Assembly (NCBI GenBank): GCA_963920525.1
Contig: OY986436.1
Location: 30,845,318 to 30,909,317, forward strand
Direction of reading: 5' to 3'
Source of the DNA: Dichetophora obliterata
Taxonomy: Eukaryota > Arthropoda > Insecta > Diptera > Sciomyzidae
Length of the DNA stretch: 64,000 nt
Under the pieces are notes generated by a model. It ran no database searches and was not told where the DNA came from. It saw only the letters and a program-made list of their open reading frames with translations. Position numbers and translations under genes: made by a program. Below are positions 1 to 11,571 of the stretch, in pieces (position 1 is the stretch's first letter; every line of letters begins with the position of its first letter).

Positions 1-105
1 TGTTTTGGCAGGCGCTAGTGGCACGCACACTGTTTGTGTGTGCATAATTCATCAGAATGTAAAACTTATGATTGACGGTCAGTGCCCATATCGATGAGAT
101 AAAAT

Positions 106-1365
106 TTGTTCAGTACATTAGTTAAAGTAATTTTAAATAAAATGACTAAGCATAAAAATCAACTATTAACAGGTTGCAATTTTCATGACATTACCAATGA
201 ATGGGTCGTACCAATAACTGGAGAAAGTTCATACAAGAAGCTTCTGCATCATTTAATTTGCTCCAACCCAAATAGTAAATGCTATGAAGGAAACTGTAAA
301 TCATGTCCAGATAAACAAATTCTACAGAACAAATTAATTGATGCATTCAACAATGCATCAATTGAAAGCGTAACTTATAAGCAATGGATATCTACAGACA
401 GGTAATCATTTTGTTACTTGTACTAAAAAATATATTTTAAATTGAAACCTTATACAAAATTAAATTAAAACTATAACAAATATATGATATCTAACGTAAT
501 TTTATACATTAAATGTAGGTGTTCTCTAAAAACATTACAAGATTCAATGGAAAACTTCATTTCATATTTCATGGAAAAGCTCATAAAACTGCTGTACCAC
601 GATTTCATTTTTACTCATCAGTCACAGTATTTTAAAAGTTCGAAAAAGAATTTAGAGAAGGGCGATTTTGTTGTGACTTTGGACTTTGCAGAAAATTATG
701 CATTCGTGGTTCAGGAGGCGGTTTCAGGGTTTCATTGGAACAACAACCAAGCGACGGTGCATCCATTTGTGATTTATTTTAAAAATGAAGAATCAAATGA
801 AATTGATCATATTTCTTATGTTGGTGTTTCGGATTGTTTGAATCATGATACGATTGCAGTGTACATGTTTCAAACCAATCTTGTCGAATTTCTGAAGAAA
901 AACTTTCCAGTCGTCAATAAAATAAAATATTTTTCCGATGGGGCTCCACAACAATACAAAAACAAGAAAAATTTTTGTAATTTGTCACATCACTCTATCG
1001 ATTTTGGAGTTTCTGCTGAATGGCATTTTTTTGCAACAGCACACGGAAAAGGAGCCTGTGATGGCGTAGAAGGAACTCTTAAACGAATGGCTAGACGATT
1101 TAGTTTGCAAAGCGGTACCAGAAATGAAATCCTTACAGCAGCGCAGCTGTTTGAATGGGCCGTCTTGAATTTAAAAAACTACAAACTCTTTTATTGCTCA
1201 ACTGCAGAATATGAGTCCACTGCCGAACTTTTAAGAACGAGACATGCGAGCTGTAAGACGATTAAAGGAACCCTGTTAATACATTCAATATCTCCGATAA
1301 ATAAAAATGAAATGGAGACAAGAAAGTTTTCCAACGATACAAATTCGACACTCATAAAGTTATGA
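106..1365 (+). CDS. transposase-like protein of unassigned family, two exons, 5' partial
   Basis: Two open frames (to 401 and from 519) join in frame once a 117-base GT-AG intron (402-518) is removed. The split codon becomes AGG (Arg). Exon 1 carries a cysteine cluster C-x6-C-x4-C-x2-C (residues 52-67 counted from 106) that could bind zinc. Exon 2 has an RNase H-fold look: a beta-strand with LDFAEN (near residue 67 counted from 484), then FSDGAPQQYKN (near 150), then HGKGACDGVEG followed by KR (near 187). The spaced acidic residues suggest a DDE/DDD-type nuclease, which is inference. The frame before 106 is stopped at 100-102 and there is no convincing ATG, so the true start is probably in an upstream exon outside the window. 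The stop is TGA at 1363-1365. Similar proteins occur in many copies in arthropod genomes from general recollection, but I cannot assign a named superfamily. The frame is free of stops, so the copy may be young. Confidence 0.6.
402..518 (+). other. spliceosomal intron of the transposase-like gene
   Basis: The donor is CAG|GTAATC and the acceptor is AAATGTAG|GTG. Removing it restores one uninterrupted frame across both exons. The in-frame TAA at 403-405 lies inside the intron, so the exon 1 frame stops without splicing. Confidence 0.65.
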
Positions 1366-1416
1366 TTTATTTACAAAACTTTGTATTTACTATTTGCTCA
1401 AATGTATTAATAATTA

Positions 1417-1422
1417 AATAAA
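1417..1422 (+). promoter_or_regulatory. candidate polyadenylation signal AATAAA
   Basis: AATAAA lies 52 bases after the TGA stop of the transposase-like gene. The position suits a 3' end, but the hexamer is common by chance in AT-rich DNA. Confidence 0.35.
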
Positions 1423-1439
1423 CAAATTTTCTCTGAGTG

Positions 1440-2360
1440 TAAAGTAGAGTATACTGATTTTTTCCCCCAATGCAACAGCCCCATAAAAATGTATTCATAT
1501 TGCATAAAGACTAGTTATTCTAAGATTCTGCTTGCATTTCAGGACGGTAAGATCGCTTGGAGCTACGTATTAAATCATAATTTTTCGCGTAGAGCTTTAC
1601 AATAAAATTCATAACTTTTGCTATTTTTAAGTCCACCCAAAAGTTAAGTATTCTAAATTTGCGCAAGACTTGGGACTAACAGTATAAATTTTTTCAAGTT
1701 TTTAAAAAATGGTGTTTTTTTAAAAATCGATTTTTTTTTAAAAAATGATTTTTTTTAAAATGAATTTTTGATTTTTTTTTAAAATTTTTTTTTGGAATGT
1801 CAATATTATTATACGCATGCCTACAAATTTTCATTAATCTATCTCTTTTCAGTTTTGAAATATGCAGAAATAATGAAACGCGTTCCTTTTTTTTATTTAT
1901 GCCGTAAAAGCTACAAAAATCTTCGGTTTTAGCTAAAATCGAACAGTTATGTCTTTTTTTAGTTCCTCTACCGACCCTGAAAATTTGAAAAAAATCGGAG
2001 ACCTCAAGTCCGGATCGTGGCCGATTTGACATGGAATGCCCCATATACATGCTGAAAATGAACATTAGTTTTATTCGTACTCCAACTCATGGCAGAATAA
2101 CTAGGTAGGGCCGACTCGGATAGGAATGAAGTAGAAGGCAGAGAAAAGCGAGCTAGTTGTCAAAATCAGCTGTTCATGTCGAGTAAAAATTAAAAACATC
2201 TAAAAAAATTTCAGCTAACTGAACCAACAACAATTACCAAGCAAATCTAAAACAACGACGCACAGAAAAGAGTAAGATCACAGCGGTTGAGCAGCGTCAG
2301 AGGGGATGAACCGAATCGTCCACAGAAAATAAACAGAACTTTGCTTACTATGTCCTGCTT
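1440..2360. other. non-coding stretch with T-rich low-complexity block
   Basis: No supported gene. Positions 1690-1800 are runs of T and A with few other bases. An open frame on the minus strand here encodes mostly Lys/Asn/Phe low-complexity peptide and is not credible. Confidence 0.6.
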
Positions 2361-2590
2361 TTCACTCGTTACACACGAAAATTCTCGAGCTTACGGCGAA
2401 AGCAATTATTGCTCTGGAAGCAAGATCTCTTTGTCCCGATTTTCACTCAGCAATAATTACCTTTGCCGCAAGCAGTTTGTGGATTATTCGCCCGCATGAG
2501 GGGGCTTACGAAAGTCCCCTTTAAGCCCGAGTAGTCAACAAACTGCTTGCGGCGAAAGCAATTATTGCTCATAGAATTGTCGAGTGAAAA
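2358..2590. repeat. small foldback repeat
   Basis: An inverted pair around GCCGCAAGCAGTTTGT lies at 2465-2480 and 2538-2553, with the arms continuing through GCAATAATT (2450-2458) and its complement (about 2560-2568). A further direct copy of GGCGAAAGCAATTATTGCTC lies at about 2394-2413 and again at 2551-2570. The layout suggests a decayed foldback element. No target duplication was seen. Confidence 0.45.
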
Positions 2591-2599
2591 ACGGCTCTT

Positions 2600-3870
2600 T
2601 ACAGCACATGCAGAACCAAAACAACAATATCAGCAGTTAGTATCAAAGTTGCCAGTTATGATGGAAAAATCCCATTCCTGGTAATTTTTTAATTGTTCTT
2701 AGGAATTTTTGTTTTTGGGAATTCCTATTAAATTTTTTAATTCAGAGTGGTATTTTTTAATTGGCGTAGACATTCCGCGGGGTATTATTTAAATTTCCAT
2801 GGGAGTTTGGTAATATGCTTCTTCCATTTTTTTCTTTTTTAATAAGCAAAGTTTCTTTGTGGTATTTCTAAATGTTTATTAAAATGTTTGTGCATACTGG
2901 ACTTATTGTGGTATTTTTAATGCGAATTGTGGCAATTTTAAATGCATATGGAATTTGTGGTGGTCTAAAATGCGTGGTATTTTTATTGTAATTTTTAATG
3001 ATCGTAAGATTTTTTTTTTATATTTTTTTATTGCGGTAGAAACTTTTCGTTTATCTTTACAATGGTAATTTTTGTTGTATTTAATTTATGTTATTGTGAA
3101 AAAAGTATCTTTTTGTCGAAATTGTTTTAAATTTTAACTGGCAACCTTGGCTAGTAGTAGCACATTTTTTTATAGCCACAAACTGACTCTCTAGCTACAT
3201 GCATCTGTATTCTCTATAGTATTACAACTCAACAAGCCATGAATGTTACTGTGCCAGCTAAACGGTACTTAAAACGGCAGCGTCTGATTTGCTGTTATGA
3301 AAACGACATGTTTATGTACCTTTAAACCGTTCTCTATATAATTGTGAAGTCCTTTTTATATTTATCAAGAATCGAATTGAAATATATGTCATATTTGCTT
3401 GATGTGTCGTTTGTTCTTGTCTTTTTCCTCTCTCTTTTTCACCCGTTCACCAAAAAAACGCTGAAATATGCATTGAATCCTGTATTGAAATCAAGGTAGT
3501 GCAGTTCAGTTGCCGTTTATTGTCTAGTTTATTGTTGCAGCTTAATAAAAACGATTTTAAGAAAAGGTTACAATTGTTTAACAACAAATAAAATTAATAT
3601 ATAACTTAATAAATGGTACGCTTATATGAAACACACAATACATAGTTTGCTGACAACGAAAAGGTCAGCTTCAGTGCTTTTAAAAGTGCACACGGTTTTC
3701 AACCGAACCGATTGGCTATCTGGGAAACGAAAAAAATGAAAGCAACTGATGTGTATTTATATATGTATATATATATATGTGTGTGGGTCATAAGTTTGTT
3801 CCCACGTATTTCTTTTTATCACGATATATATTTTTTATTTGATTTGTTTTTGAACAATTTTATTTTTGTA
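2600..3870. other. AT-rich non-coding stretch
   Basis: No supported gene. From 2690 to 3090 there are many loosely repeated GTGGTATTTTTAA-like words. A (TA)n/(TG)n microsatellite lies near 3757-3784. Confidence 0.5.
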
Positions 3871-4919
3871 TGTCTGACCAGAATCATGTCGTTGTCGTGT
3901 CGGCAGGCAGAATGCTGACAGAGACAATGCAAACCTTATGGGAGAAAATTGCGGCAGAATACGACAACGAAAACGCCAAGATAGAAATGTTTCTATTTCT
4001 ATTTTGACTTTGTCGTTTATTTGATAGCTCTCTCAGCTTCTCTCTAAAAATATTGCCATATTTTAACAAAATTTGAAGAATCTGTCAGCCAATGTAGCGA
4101 GTAAACAGTGTTCCTATTTGCTCTAATAATGATAGGAGTAGCCTTCAGCTGAAAATGCAGTCAATTTATATGAAGAGTATTGCAAAAAGTAGTGAAATAA
4201 ATGGAAGTGGAGTAATTATTAGTTCAATCGGAGTCCCTGCTGGACAGCTGTAACAAGTTTACATACACAACGAAACAAAATTTGGAGTTCACTAATACAC
4301 TCTTACGCTGTCATTTCATGGGAAACAAGGAAAGTTATATGTGTTTGTATTTCTAGCTCTTTCGCGGTCAAAAAATAAATTCAACAAGAAAAATAAACAT
4401 GCAACACAAAGCGGTGCAGTCAAATGGAAGTTTTTGAAATTAAATTTACAATAGTGCATAAGAAATTTAATAATTTTTCTTTTCAAGGTTTGACACAACG
4501 GCGTAGGGAGAGGGGAGGATAGCGCACAGCTGAATTTATAATTGATGTGAGCAGTTTAGCTATATATTTTTCTCATTGTAAAAACATGGGTGGCTGAAAG
4601 GGATGCCAGATCACACCAATGAGAATCAGAGATGCAAACCTTGTGACATTTTGATCACCGCTTGAACAATGGTCACAAGTTTTGTATGAAAAACTTTATA
4701 TGGGCGTAACGCAAATCTTGTGACCGCTCGTGTTATATACGCCGTATGTAACAGTTACTATTCTAGCTGGGGTACGATGAGAATACTGAAGCAAGTTCAA
4801 AAAAATCAACAATGGCAGATTGAATAAAAGCAAAACGACAAAGCCAACGCTACAATTCTGAGCCAACTCTTAGCGATTCTCTCTCACCGACACGACAACG
4901 ACATGATTCTGGTCAGACA
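3871..4919. repeat. 1.05-kb segment bounded by perfect 33-bp inverted repeats
   Basis: Positions 3871-3903 are exactly the reverse complement of 4887-4919 (core CAGAATCATGTCGTTGTCG). A weaker inverted match, CTTTGTCGTTT near 4008 and its complement near 4834, lies further in. No clear target-site duplication flanks the arms and no coding sequence lies between them. It could be a non-autonomous DNA transposon or two opposed fragments of one repeat. Confidence 0.55.
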
Positions 4920-5440
4920 GTTAATACACAAAATTTTTGATTAATTAATCATTGGTAATTTTTGAAATCTTAAATAATAATTTGTTTAGATAAAATATGT
5001 GAGTGAATATTTTGTAGTGTGTGTTTTGTATGTTGTGATGTTGGTGTTTATGTGTGGTGGTATTAAGTCATCACATATGCATATGTAAAAACAACAACAA
5101 CAAAAGCAGCACAACAACGAACGACGTGATTCCGAACCAAACAAGCAAACACAACAACAACCTTAAAAACAGCATAAGTAGCTATTGCAGCTAAGCAGCT
5201 TGTGCATTTCTTATACGAATATATGCACTTTTCATCTTCTTAGATTTTGCTATTTTATTAGATATTCGTTTTATTCCCACTAAAACTGATATTTTGGCAT
5301 TTTTTTTTCTTTGTACGATGAATATTAAAGGCTGTAAGCATACCCCAAAGTGTCAAACAACATTTTAAAAAAATTTGTGAAAATGACCCCCACACAAACC
5401 GCGCTGTAAGACGTAATTCTACGTCAAATAAAAAATAACA
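4920..5440. other. non-coding, TG-rich then CAA-rich stretch
   Basis: A TG-rich segment (about 5015-5065) is followed by a CAA/ACA-rich segment (about 5088-5175). Nothing else was recognised. Confidence 0.5.
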
Positions 5441-5442
5441 AA

Positions 5443-5515
5443 CGCAGTGAGATTCGAACCAGGGACCTCCAGTTTTTAAACTCACTATGTTAACCACAGG
5501 GCTATTGCGCTTTAC
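5443..5515 (-). repeat. tRNA-like sequence, probable SINE head or tRNA pseudogene
   Basis: On the minus strand a 7-pair acceptor-like stem (AAGCGCA with TGCGTTT) encloses an A-box-like TAGCCCTGTGG and a B-box-like GGTTCGAATCT. The T-stem pairs poorly (about two of five pairs) and no good anticodon stem can be drawn. A working tRNA is therefore unlikely. It may be the RNA polymerase III promoter end of an old SINE. Confidence 0.4.
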
Positions 5516-5774
5516 GACACAAAGCAATAAACAAGCATATGAACCTAATAGCCTAATATTGAGTTTGTCATTTCTATTTTTCTTTGGTTTAAATTTTAGT
5601 GCAGAAAAGTTTTAATTATGGTTTAGTATTTGTGAAAATTTAAATTTTAAATCTCAAGATTAAAAAATGTGCTGTAGTATTTTAGCAGAACTAAAATTTA
5701 TTCTAAGATTTTTAACCATGTGTGCTCTTACTTTTATTTTTAATGAAACAAACTAAGCGACGATTAGTTAAAAG

Positions 5775-5850
5775 CTGCGATGGTTGAATAGATAAGCAGA
5801 TGCACTAACAGTCAAGCGGCCGTGGTTCAAGTCTCCGGATAATGGTAATT
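5775..5850 (+). repeat. tRNA-like sequence, second type
   Basis: TGGTTGAATAG fits an A box and GGTTCAAGTCT fits most of a B box about 40 bases later. No full cloverleaf is convincing. It differs in sequence from the tRNA-like block at 5.45 kb. Confidence 0.3.
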
Positions 5851-5889
5851 TTTCAATTGCCCCAAAATTAGTTAGAAATTCCGTATACA

Positions 5890-6188
5890 TGCTCACCTTC
5901 ATACCCGCTTATATCTTTTTCTGTAGGTATGTTCTGGGATGGCATGTCTACCAAATGAACTGCCGTAGCAGCAATGCAGCATGCATCTCATGGTATGAAT
6001 GTAGAATTAATACCGTGAGATGCATGCAGCATTGCTGCTAGGGCAGTTCACTTGACAGCCATGTATTGATTCTGCATTCATACCATGAGAAGCATGCTGC
6101 ATTCTGCTATGGCAGTTAATTTGGCAGACATGCTGGCCTCTAGGTCATGCCTATAGAAAAAAGATATGAGCGGGTATGGAGGTGAGCA
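5890..6188. mobile_element. complex foldback (MITE-like) element
   Basis: The outer arms begin TGCTCACC at 5890 and end GGTGAGCA at 6188. They continue inward as near-complements through ATACCCGCTTATATC and the GCATGTCT..AACTGCC..GCAGCATGC block. That inner block occurs three times (near 5950, 6015 and 6090), twice in one direction and once in the other, so several hairpins compete. There is no coding sequence. Confidence 0.6.
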
Positions 6189-6374
6189 AGTCTCCTGATC
6201 TTCCGAGGCATGTCGCCGGTAGACATACAGCATGACTCCTTTTCCAACTGGGTACTAACTAGCGGGCGAGTGCACTGTGTGTGTAGGTGCGAGTATTGAG
6301 ATTCGAGCAGAGTAACGAAGAGGCGAGTGCAAAACTCTCTTTTTCTCTCTGTGTGTCTCTGTTTCTGACACTTA

Positions 6375-7071
6375 TGCCCTGTTTAGGTAAAACAAACGAT
6401 GCGTCTAGTTCACGAACGTATCGTCCAACAGGCGGCAATCAGCTGTTTTAGATCCATGCATGAAAAATGTCAGACACAAACGAACACAGCTGACTCAGTA
6501 ACGAACGAAGACGTATCCTCAGTGTAAAGTTGGGTCTTTGCAAGCAAAAAAATTCGAACGAGACGTCACAATTTGACGAGAGCAAAATAATTATCGTTCT
6601 GAAAATGGAAGTTGCTGCTAATAGTTTTTGGAGCTAGTAGAGCAAAAGCAGATGAAAAATGGAACGCTATCTGCTAAAGTAAACTTCTACGGTCCTCGAC
6701 AATGAAGTGCACACAATCTTTTTATAAACAGAAACTATCACAATCAATTTAAAAACAGTTTAATTTCTGCCAAAAGTCAACAATTCAATAACCAAAACAG
6801 CTGATGCAAAAAGTATTGCCACCTATTAAAAAATTTTAGAAATAAGTATGCAATTTTCAAAATTTTTGTCAGTTTTACGCTAAATGCAGAACTTTTACAA
6901 TCTGGTAATAATGTTTTTGACAAGTACTGACGTTGAAAGTATTTAAAAAACGTAAGCAACGTTATGTTGGACGACGACGCAAGAAAAAATTACAAAGACC
7001 CAATTTAGGACGATCACGTCGGAAAACGAACGAAGCTTGTCACGAAGGCTTCGTTTTACCTAAACAGGGCA
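6375..7071. mobile_element. PIF/Harbinger-like non-autonomous element
   Basis: The termini are TGCCCTGTTTAGGTAAAAC at the left and its complement at the right (about 20 bases with one difference). TTA flanks both sides (6372-6374 and 7072-7074), the 3-bp target preference known for PIF/Harbinger. A second inner inverted match (TTGGGTCTTTG at about 6530, complement near 6995) also exists. The open frame at 6933-7127 crosses the right end and is not credible. Length is 697 bp. Confidence 0.6.
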
Positions 7072-7074
7072 TTA

Positions 7075-8898
7075 GAAATTTCTTCAAAACGCATTTGTTG
7101 TTTTTATTTGTGTGTTTTTTGTTTTAAGCCATATTGCAATTAAGTTTTAAGAAATGGAATCTTCAGCAAATGTATGTAATACAGTGTTATCTGATGTTAG
7201 AATTTCAAACTAGAATTGCCACTAGGATGGACCCTAAAAATGTGTTTTTTTGTTTTATACTCTTTGTGTATGTGCAGGCAGTATTAAGAGGTCACTGAGT
7301 TTAAATCTGGTAAGAGAATTTCTACAAGTTTTTTAGACGCTAGAGTGGACCATCAGCTCGTGGTTCCAATGACGCATCTTTTTTTTTGTTTTTTTTTTTT
7401 GAAGAACGACAACGTTTATGGAATAAATTTTATTTGCATTCGATTCTCCTAAATTTTAAAATCAAAGTGCGTATTTGAGATCAAAACTTATGTGTACAAT
7501 TTCAAGACAACAAAGAAATTTTTGTGGACTTTAAAGAGAGTTAGAAGTTTACATATAGTCACTTTGCATGGGAGGCGGGCTTTTCGAACGATCCTATGTG
7601 GCTCCATTTCGAACTTGAGCCTTGTACTGAATTTAATTTCGTAATTTTTAAATTAAGGGTGTTAACATTCTTAGTTTTCGGATTTGATTAATCTTTCTCA
7701 TTTTATCTGCAACTTCTGTTTGTTCCTTTATATATTATTCCTTTCTTAAACAATTGAAATCTTTTTCATTGATATTTTGTCATTTCATTGTATAAATTGT
7801 TCTCACTAATTACAGGAAAATACAAAACAGCAAAGAGAGACGAAAACCCGCCAACAACAAAAACAACAAACAACCAATAATTAACATTACTTAAATACAC
7901 ATTAAGGTTGAAAAGGTGAGGGCAAAAAAAACTGCTACTAGTGCTGTTTTTTTCAGCGTATTAAACCACAAATTTGAAAGCCTAAATTTGCGTGACACCC
8001 AAAAGTGGTTGGCTGTTTCTTCCTGATTGTTTTTGTTGTTGTAGATTTCTTTGCAAACGTTGATGAATTTTATTTTGCTTAGTGATTTGTTTTTTCTGTT
8101 GCTTTCCCGATTGCAAATAGTAACTTGCACACGCACCCAACTCCGAAAATTAAGCTTGTTGCCAGCGCCACTTTTCTCCTTAGCAGAGAAAAATGAAATA
8201 AAAATAAACACCGTAATTAAGTTAATGAGCTTTTTCTACCTTGAGATTTATTATTAATTTTCCTGGTTTTGCCTACTTTCTATACTTTCTAATATGCCTT
8301 TTCTTTTTGGCAAATAAGCACCTAAGTGTAAATTTTTGTCAATTTTGTTTACAAAGAAAATAATGCGTCAAATTTATAAACTCATACCTTCAAATACATT
8401 TTATGAGTGCTGAACGTAATATTTTGCAATATACTGATTTTAACTGAAGGTTCAATATATATTGCTGTTTAATTTTGTTTAATTTTCTTAAATTTTAAGA
8501 TTAATTTTTTTTTGCTCTTATATCTTTCTTATTAATATATATACATACATTTTTGATTTCCGCGTTTTTTTGATATCTATGAGTGCTCATCGAAAAACCC
8601 TCCCTCCTAAATTTTGGGATTTTTTTTATCATCCGTTCCAAAGATATCGAATTTTCAAAAAAACCGCTCTTTTAGTGGTTTTTTGTCTTTTTTGAAAAGA
8701 TAATGTTTTTTTCATTCCAATCGTATATCTCAAGTGAATGTGAAATCTCTCAGGAATTTTTAGAAGAAAAGACCAAAGACTCATTGGTCGGAGGTCTTTC
8801 GGGTTAAAGTATGAGCTATTGCCCGTCTTAGATATAAGAACAATCCTAACATTTCGCGATCGTTTTGGGATAAGATTAAGATCAAGGCAGCTCAGGTG
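7075..8898. other. non-coding stretch
   Basis: No supported gene. A T-rich run lies at 7378-7400 and a CAA-rich patch near 7850-7880. The overlapping open frames at 7891-8257 and 8629-8979 on both strands show no recognisable domain. Confidence 0.5.
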
Positions 8899-9028
8899 CA
8901 GTGTTGCGCAAAACAATAGCAACAAATTAAGTGCGCTGCAACAAAATCGTGTATCTTTTTTAATATTGGGGACACACAAAAATGATTATAGGAATCAAAG
9001 CATATATTCATACATCATATATAGCCTA

Positions 9029-9381
9029 GTACTCTGTTCGTTTGCGTGAAATTACGCTGGAAACATCTATTTATTTGTTGCATGAAATTTCTGACTTAAA
9101 GTTTGTTGCGAGGAATTCCTATGGCAACGTTTCTCGGAGAGATTCAGAGAATATGTTGGGAGATTTCATATGATCTCTCTCTTTTCACTTCAAAATAAAT
9201 AGGCAGTACAATTAAATTGTCGTGAAAAAATGTTTCTCAGAAACATGTTGCGATAATTTCACGTTGCGGAACAGAGTTCTGCTCTGACGAAAATGTTGTG
9301 AAAATTTCCACGCTTGTTTCACAGCTGTCATATTTTGTATAGATATTTGAGTGGAATTTCACATGAAACTGAACAGAGTAC
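9029..9381. mobile_element. MITE inserted in the Tc1-like element
   Basis: The ends are GTACTCTGTTC and GAACAGAGTAC, with TA on both sides (9027-9028 and 9382-9383). The arms continue as a partial match (TTTGCGTGAAATT against the complement of AATTTCACATGAAAC). Length is 353 bp, non-coding. It lies just inside the left terminal repeat of the Tc1-like element. Confidence 0.6.
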
Positions 9382-9639
9382 TATGCTTATAAAACAAATC
9401 AAATTCAAATTTGGTTTTGTTTTTTTTAATTAAATATCAAATTAATGTGGCTACATTCAATTTGTCTGTGAGCAAAACAATAGCAACAAAACTTGAAAAA
9501 TGTAAAAAGAGAACACAAGTTCGAAGAGTTATTGGTAAAAGTTCCGTTATTGTAAAGCACGTATTGTTTGTAAGTCATAAACATTTAAGTTTAGTTTTTT
9601 TTTTTTGTGCTAGTTGTGACATTGACTGTTCCAATTATA

Positions 9640-10540
9640 ATGGCACGTTTTAAATACTGTGAAGCTCTTAAATTACAAATTATTTCTGAATATAAAAACG
9701 AAAATTCACAAATATCTAACGTGAAACAGTTTGATATTAATCGGTCAATAGTTTGCAGATTAATAAAGAAATATACCTTCACAAAAGACGTAACAACGGT
9801 ACATTAAAGAGGGCGACCGCGGAAAATATCGCTGCGTGATGACAGGAACATTTGTGGTGTGTTCAAACGAAATGCATTTGCCACAGCCAAAGAGGTTGTT
9901 CGGATACTTGATTAAGATATCCACCACAGCACTGTTTGAAGTCGAGCCGTTGAGAACGATTAAAGAAGTTATAGACCGGCAGAGAAACCTTTGCTTACAG
10001 CTAAGCATAAAAAACAAGGTGAGGTGTTAAAATTTAAACAATTCTGTCTGAAATTGTGACATCTAGTTTCAATTTATTGTTTTTTAGACTCAGTCTTCCA
10101 AAAGAGCACCTAAATTGGACCGTTCAAAAATCGAAAACCGTTTTTTTAGCGATGAATCAACTTGATTAATTCAGATGGGATGTGCATGGTACGACGCCAC
10201 CCAGGTACACGACTTGAAGCCCGAAACTGCAAAGTAAATTTTGAACACGGATGCGATGGCATTATGGTCTGGACTTCTTTTTCCTATAATGAAGTTGAAC
10301 CATTTCAAATAATCGATGGAATTATGGATCGATTTGTATATAATGACATTTTAGAAAGCAAGATGCGACCACATTCAGAGTGGAATATGTCTCTTCAGAG
10401 AACGTTTCAGCCCGATCACGACCCGAAGCACACTTCAAAGCTCATCAGAGATTACATAAGAGGCAAAGGGATTCAAGTCCTTGATTAGCCGGCACAGTAA
10501 CAATGACTTGAATCCCATTGGAATCTTTTTGGGATTTTGA
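9640..10540 (+). pseudogene. Tc1-like transposase pseudogene
   Basis: The frame begins at ATG 9640 with a helix-turn-helix N-terminal region (MARFKYCEALKLQ...), which breaks after about 55 codons. Near 10143 a short FSDE motif, the usual context of the first catalytic Asp, is followed by a frameshift. From 10162 to 10485 a long stretch reads like the core of Tc1 transposases, with MVRR, IMVW, IMDRF and DHDPKHTS, the last being the second catalytic Asp region. A stop replaces the Trp expected in the LDWPSQSPDLNP context, and the third catalytic residue region is scrambled. Several frameshifts and stops make it non-functional. Confidence 0.75.
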
Positions 10541-10932
10541 AGGTAAAAGTTTCTGGTCAAAGGTTTCCCCAATAAGACTGAACTGTATGAAGCGCTGAAA
10601 CTTAATTGGGAACATATACTAATACTAACATATCTACTTTAATAGAGTCGATGCCGCTCAGCTGTGCAGCGGTTATCAAGAATAATGGATCTTACACCAA
10701 ATATTAATTATGTTGCTTTTGCTTTGCTCTCAGACAAACTGAATGCAGTCATATTAATTTTAAATTTAATAAAGAAAACAAAACCAATTGGAATAAGATT
10801 TGTTTTTAATATAATGTATGAATATATGCTTTGGTTCCTATAATCATTTTTGTGTGTCCCTAATATTTAAAAAGATACACGATTTTGTAGTAGCGTATCG
10901 ATTTTGTTGCTATTATTTTGCACAACACAGTA

Positions 10933-11571
10933 GATCATCATTTATGAGATTTTCATGAGAAGACTTTTCAATGGTTGCTATACCAACTGGTCGGTGTGAC
11001 GTAAAAGTTAAATTTTTTTTTGCCGCAGATGGTAGGTAAGTTTCCTGTATTGGAGCATTACATATCTCTGAAAATCACAGACAGTGAGTTTCTTCTATAT
11101 TATTAAAGCACAGAAATTCGTCACTGTTGGTGGTCAGTGATCTGTTTTCTTTTTTATTAAGGTTGTGTAGGAAGAAACCAATCTTTGAATTCACATCTTT
11201 TGGCTTAAAAACATAAAGTACACACTCCGTTCAACTCCGTGCTTTCCCAAGATAAAGTTGCAATACATCGTTCCATTGTTATTGCAGCCACATGATTTTT
11301 TATGGAAGATCAGTGAAATTATATAATAATTGGAACAAAGAAATTATTGTTTGGTTTGGTAACTAGACCGGATCGCTTTGTATATCCAAAACAAAACTCA
11401 GCAAATCGCGGTTTTAAAAGTTACAGGAAATCTTAGAAACAATTACTGTATAATTTTTTATCGAAGGAAATTTTATGGCTAATTTTTAGATTCTTCTGAA
11501 TGTCCTTTTTGGTTAAAATATCTTGTATTTTGCTTTTTTTTTATTTTTTACATAATGAGTACCCAAGTCTG
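10933..11571. other. non-coding stretch
   Basis: AT-rich. No supported gene or repeat. Confidence 0.45.

Larger units (their letters stand above)
8899..10930 (+). mobile_element. decayed Tc1-like transposon with an inserted MITE
   Basis: Terminal inverted repeats of more than 100 bases run from CAGTGTTGCGCAAAA at 8899 inward. They match the complement of 10815-10930, sharing GCAAAAYAATAGCAACAAA, GATACACGATTTTG-type and GACACACAAAAATGATTATA segments. A TA follows the right end (10931-10932), and the left flank is no longer TA. The word GCAAAACAATAGCAACAAA recurs internally at about 9471, so the left side has a direct-repeat layout like some Tc1 elements. A broken transposase gene lies inside. 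Confidence 0.75.

Noticed and set aside
1694..2065. 123-codon minus-strand frame
   Set aside because: Low-complexity Lys/Phe/His peptide from T-rich DNA. No domain.
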